DNA of 64,000 nucleotides from Roseimicrobium sp. ORNL1 (GTDB taxonomy: Bacteria > Verrucomicrobiota > Verrucomicrobiia > Verrucomicrobiales > Verrucomicrobiaceae): assembly GCF_011044495.1 (NCBI RefSeq), contig NZ_CP049143.1, positions 3,968,001 to 4,032,000 of the forward strand, in the 5' to 3' direction. Made by a program: the position numbers and the translations under genes. Within the stretch, counting starts at the first letter, position 1, and each line of letters starts with the position of its first letter. The notes under the pieces were generated by a model, which searched no databases, was not told the DNA's origin, and saw only the letters and a program-made list of their open reading frames with translations. Positions 62,777 to 64,000 of the stretch are shown in pieces.

Positions 62777-64000
62777 TCAGAACGGCGCCATGAGCGAGGG
62801 ATCGGCGGCAGCGTCCTTGGCTTTCTTCTTCTGCTTGGCGGCGAAGGCGGCATCGCTGGTGGGGTCGAGGTTCTCCTCTTCCTTTTCGGCTTCGTCTTCG
62901 ATCACATCGCGCTCGACGCGCAGGTGCTTCACGATGTACTCCTGCCGTTCAGGCGTATTCTTGCCCATGTAGAACGAGAGCAGCTCTTTGACATTCTTGT
63001 GCTCGGGAGCGCTACCGTCCGCAGAGGCGTGTTCGTCACGAACCGGCATCAGCACGGGCTCCAGACGCATCTTGGGTCCGATGAAGTGCTTGAACTCATC
63101 GGGTGAGATTTCGCCGAGTCCTTTGAAGCGGGTGATCTCGGGATTGCGGCCCAGCTTCGCCATGGCCTTCCTCTTCTCGTCCTCGCTGTAGCAGTAGATG
63201 GTTTCCTTCTTGTTGCGCACACGGAAGAGCGGCGTCTGCAGGACGTGCACGTGGCCGCGGCGGATGACTTCCGGAAAGAACTGCAGGAAGAACGTGATCA
63301 TCAGGAGTCGGATGTGCATGCCGTCCACATCCGCATCAGTCGCGAGGATGATGTGGTTGTAGCGCAGCTCCTCGAGGTCCTCCTCGATGTTCAACGCGTG
63401 CTGGAGCAGGTTGAACTCCTCGTTCTCGTAGCAAACCTTGCGTGAGAGGCCGAAGCAATTGAGCGGCTTTCCACGAAGGCTGAAGACGGCCTGGGTGTTC
63501 ACGTCGCGGCTCTTGGTGATGCTGCCGCTGGCGCTGTCACCTTCGGTGATGAAGAGCGTGCTGGATTCGCGCGCCTTGTCCTTCGTGTCGAGGTGCACGC
63601 GGCAATCGCGGAGCTTCTTGTTGTGCAGCTTGGCGCGGCGGGCGTTCTCACGCGCCACCTTCTGGATGCCGCTGATCTCCTTCCGTTCCTTTTCGTTGGC
63701 CTGGATTTTTTCCAGCCACGCCTTCGCCACCGCAGCGTTCTTGTGAAGGAAGTTGTCCAGTTCCTTGGTGATGGTGTTGACGATGTGCGTGCGCAGGTTG
63801 CGCCCGTTGGGCTCCATCACGTTGCTGCCGAGCTTCGTCTTGGTCTGGGACTCGAAGACGGGCTCCTGCACCTTCACACTCACCGCGCCGACGACGCTGT
63901 TGCGCACGTCCGCAGGGTCGAACTGTTTGTTGAAGAACGCGCGCGCTTCCTGCACCAGCGCTTCGCGGAAGGCCGCGAGATGTGTCCCCCCCTGCGTGGT
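62777..64000 (-). CDS. parE: type IIA topoisomerase subunit B, C-terminal part (ParE/GyrB-like, cut by window end)
   Basis: 407 codons of the 3' end; the frame runs off the window at 64000. The first complete segment reads [19 protein letters not shown], which matches GGTH-x-x-x-F in GyrB/ParE at the end of the ATPase half. Then [10 protein letters not shown]-type [17 protein letters not shown] is the Toprim Glu motif, followed by LRGKPLN; the Asp motif is [39 protein letters not shown] fits both families. The extreme C-terminus is charged and Lys-rich ([20 protein letters not shown]). It should pair with the ParC-type subunit at 52480-54483. Confidence 0.92.
   Translation of the reverse strand, partial: TTQGGTHLAAFREALVQEARAFFNKQFDPADVRNSVVGAVSVKVQEPVFESQTKTKLGSNVMEPNGRNLRTHIVNTITKELDNFLHKNAAVAKAWLEKIQANEKERKEISGIQKVARENARRAKLHNKKLRDCRVHLDTKDKARESSTLFITEGDSASGSITKSRDVNTQAVFSLRGKPLNCFGLSRKVCYENEEFNLLQHALNIEEDLEELRYNHIILATDADVDGMHIRLLMITFFLQFFPEVIRRGHVHVLQTPLFRVRNKKETIYCYSEDEKRKAMAKLGRNPEITRFKGLGEISPDEFKHFIGPKMRLEPVLMPVRDEHASADGSAPEHKNVKELLSFYMGKNTPERQEYIVKHLRVERDVIEDEAEKEEENLDPTSDAAFAAKQKKKAKDAAADPSLMAPF

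Overview
This 64 kb window is chromosomal DNA of high G+C content and reads as a member of the Verrucomicrobiota, probably Verrucomicrobiaceae-like (inference from family content). The supporting marks are PEP-CTERM proteins with an exosortase, a TIGR04073-type exosortase-associated protein, a very large autotransporter-type beta-strand repeat protein ending in PEP-CTERM instead of a barrel, a GreA with a long N-terminal extension of the kind known from Chlamydiae, and many small exported or lipoprotein genes with weak Shine-Dalgarno sites. I found no tRNA, rRNA or CRISPR array.

Layout. 1-8186: a truncated gene end, a small membrane protein, an exported protein, lysA, a GT4 glycosyltransferase, rplS and a COG2509-type flavoprotein, with a 176 bp inverted-repeat element at 3719-3894. 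8396-11917: a compact surface-sorting pair, a VIT/vWA PEP-CTERM protein followed with no gap by an exosortase that carries an EpsI-like tail. 11986-20363: an HD protein, an LtrA-like membrane protein, a lipoprotein, then secA, prmC and murA. 20466-39089: one 18.6 kb gene for a 6207-residue repeat protein with a C-terminal PEP-CTERM signal, preceded by an AT-richer upstream region with palindromes.

39665-50028: PP2C phosphatase, lipoprotein aldose epimerase, LRR protein with a long Pro/Ala/Lys linker, L,D-transpeptidase, acetyltransferase, extended GreA, the TIGR04073-type protein, a membrane-anchored AQAP-repeat protein and recN. 50092-51273: an intact REP-associated tyrosine transposase (RAYT) between two head-to-head pairs of near-identical REP hairpins, the clearest mobile system in the window. 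51311-64000: a DMT transporter, ParC-type topoisomerase, glycine-zipper lipoprotein, two tandem paralogous membrane-anchored proteins, a LysR regulator overlapping a DUF2917-type gene, a GT1 glycosyltransferase, an MtnX-like phosphatase, a glycerol-1-phosphate dehydrogenase (archaeal-type lipid backbone stereochemistry), and the C-terminal part of ParE/GyrB running off the end.

Functional links. The exosortase, VIT/vWA protein, giant repeat protein and TIGR04073 protein point to one envelope-sorting theme: SecA exports the precursors, and exosortase processes the PEP-CTERM tails. MurA and the L,D-transpeptidase serve peptidoglycan, and LysA makes lysine. ParC and the ParE/GyrB fragment probably form one enzyme although their genes lie about 8 kb apart.
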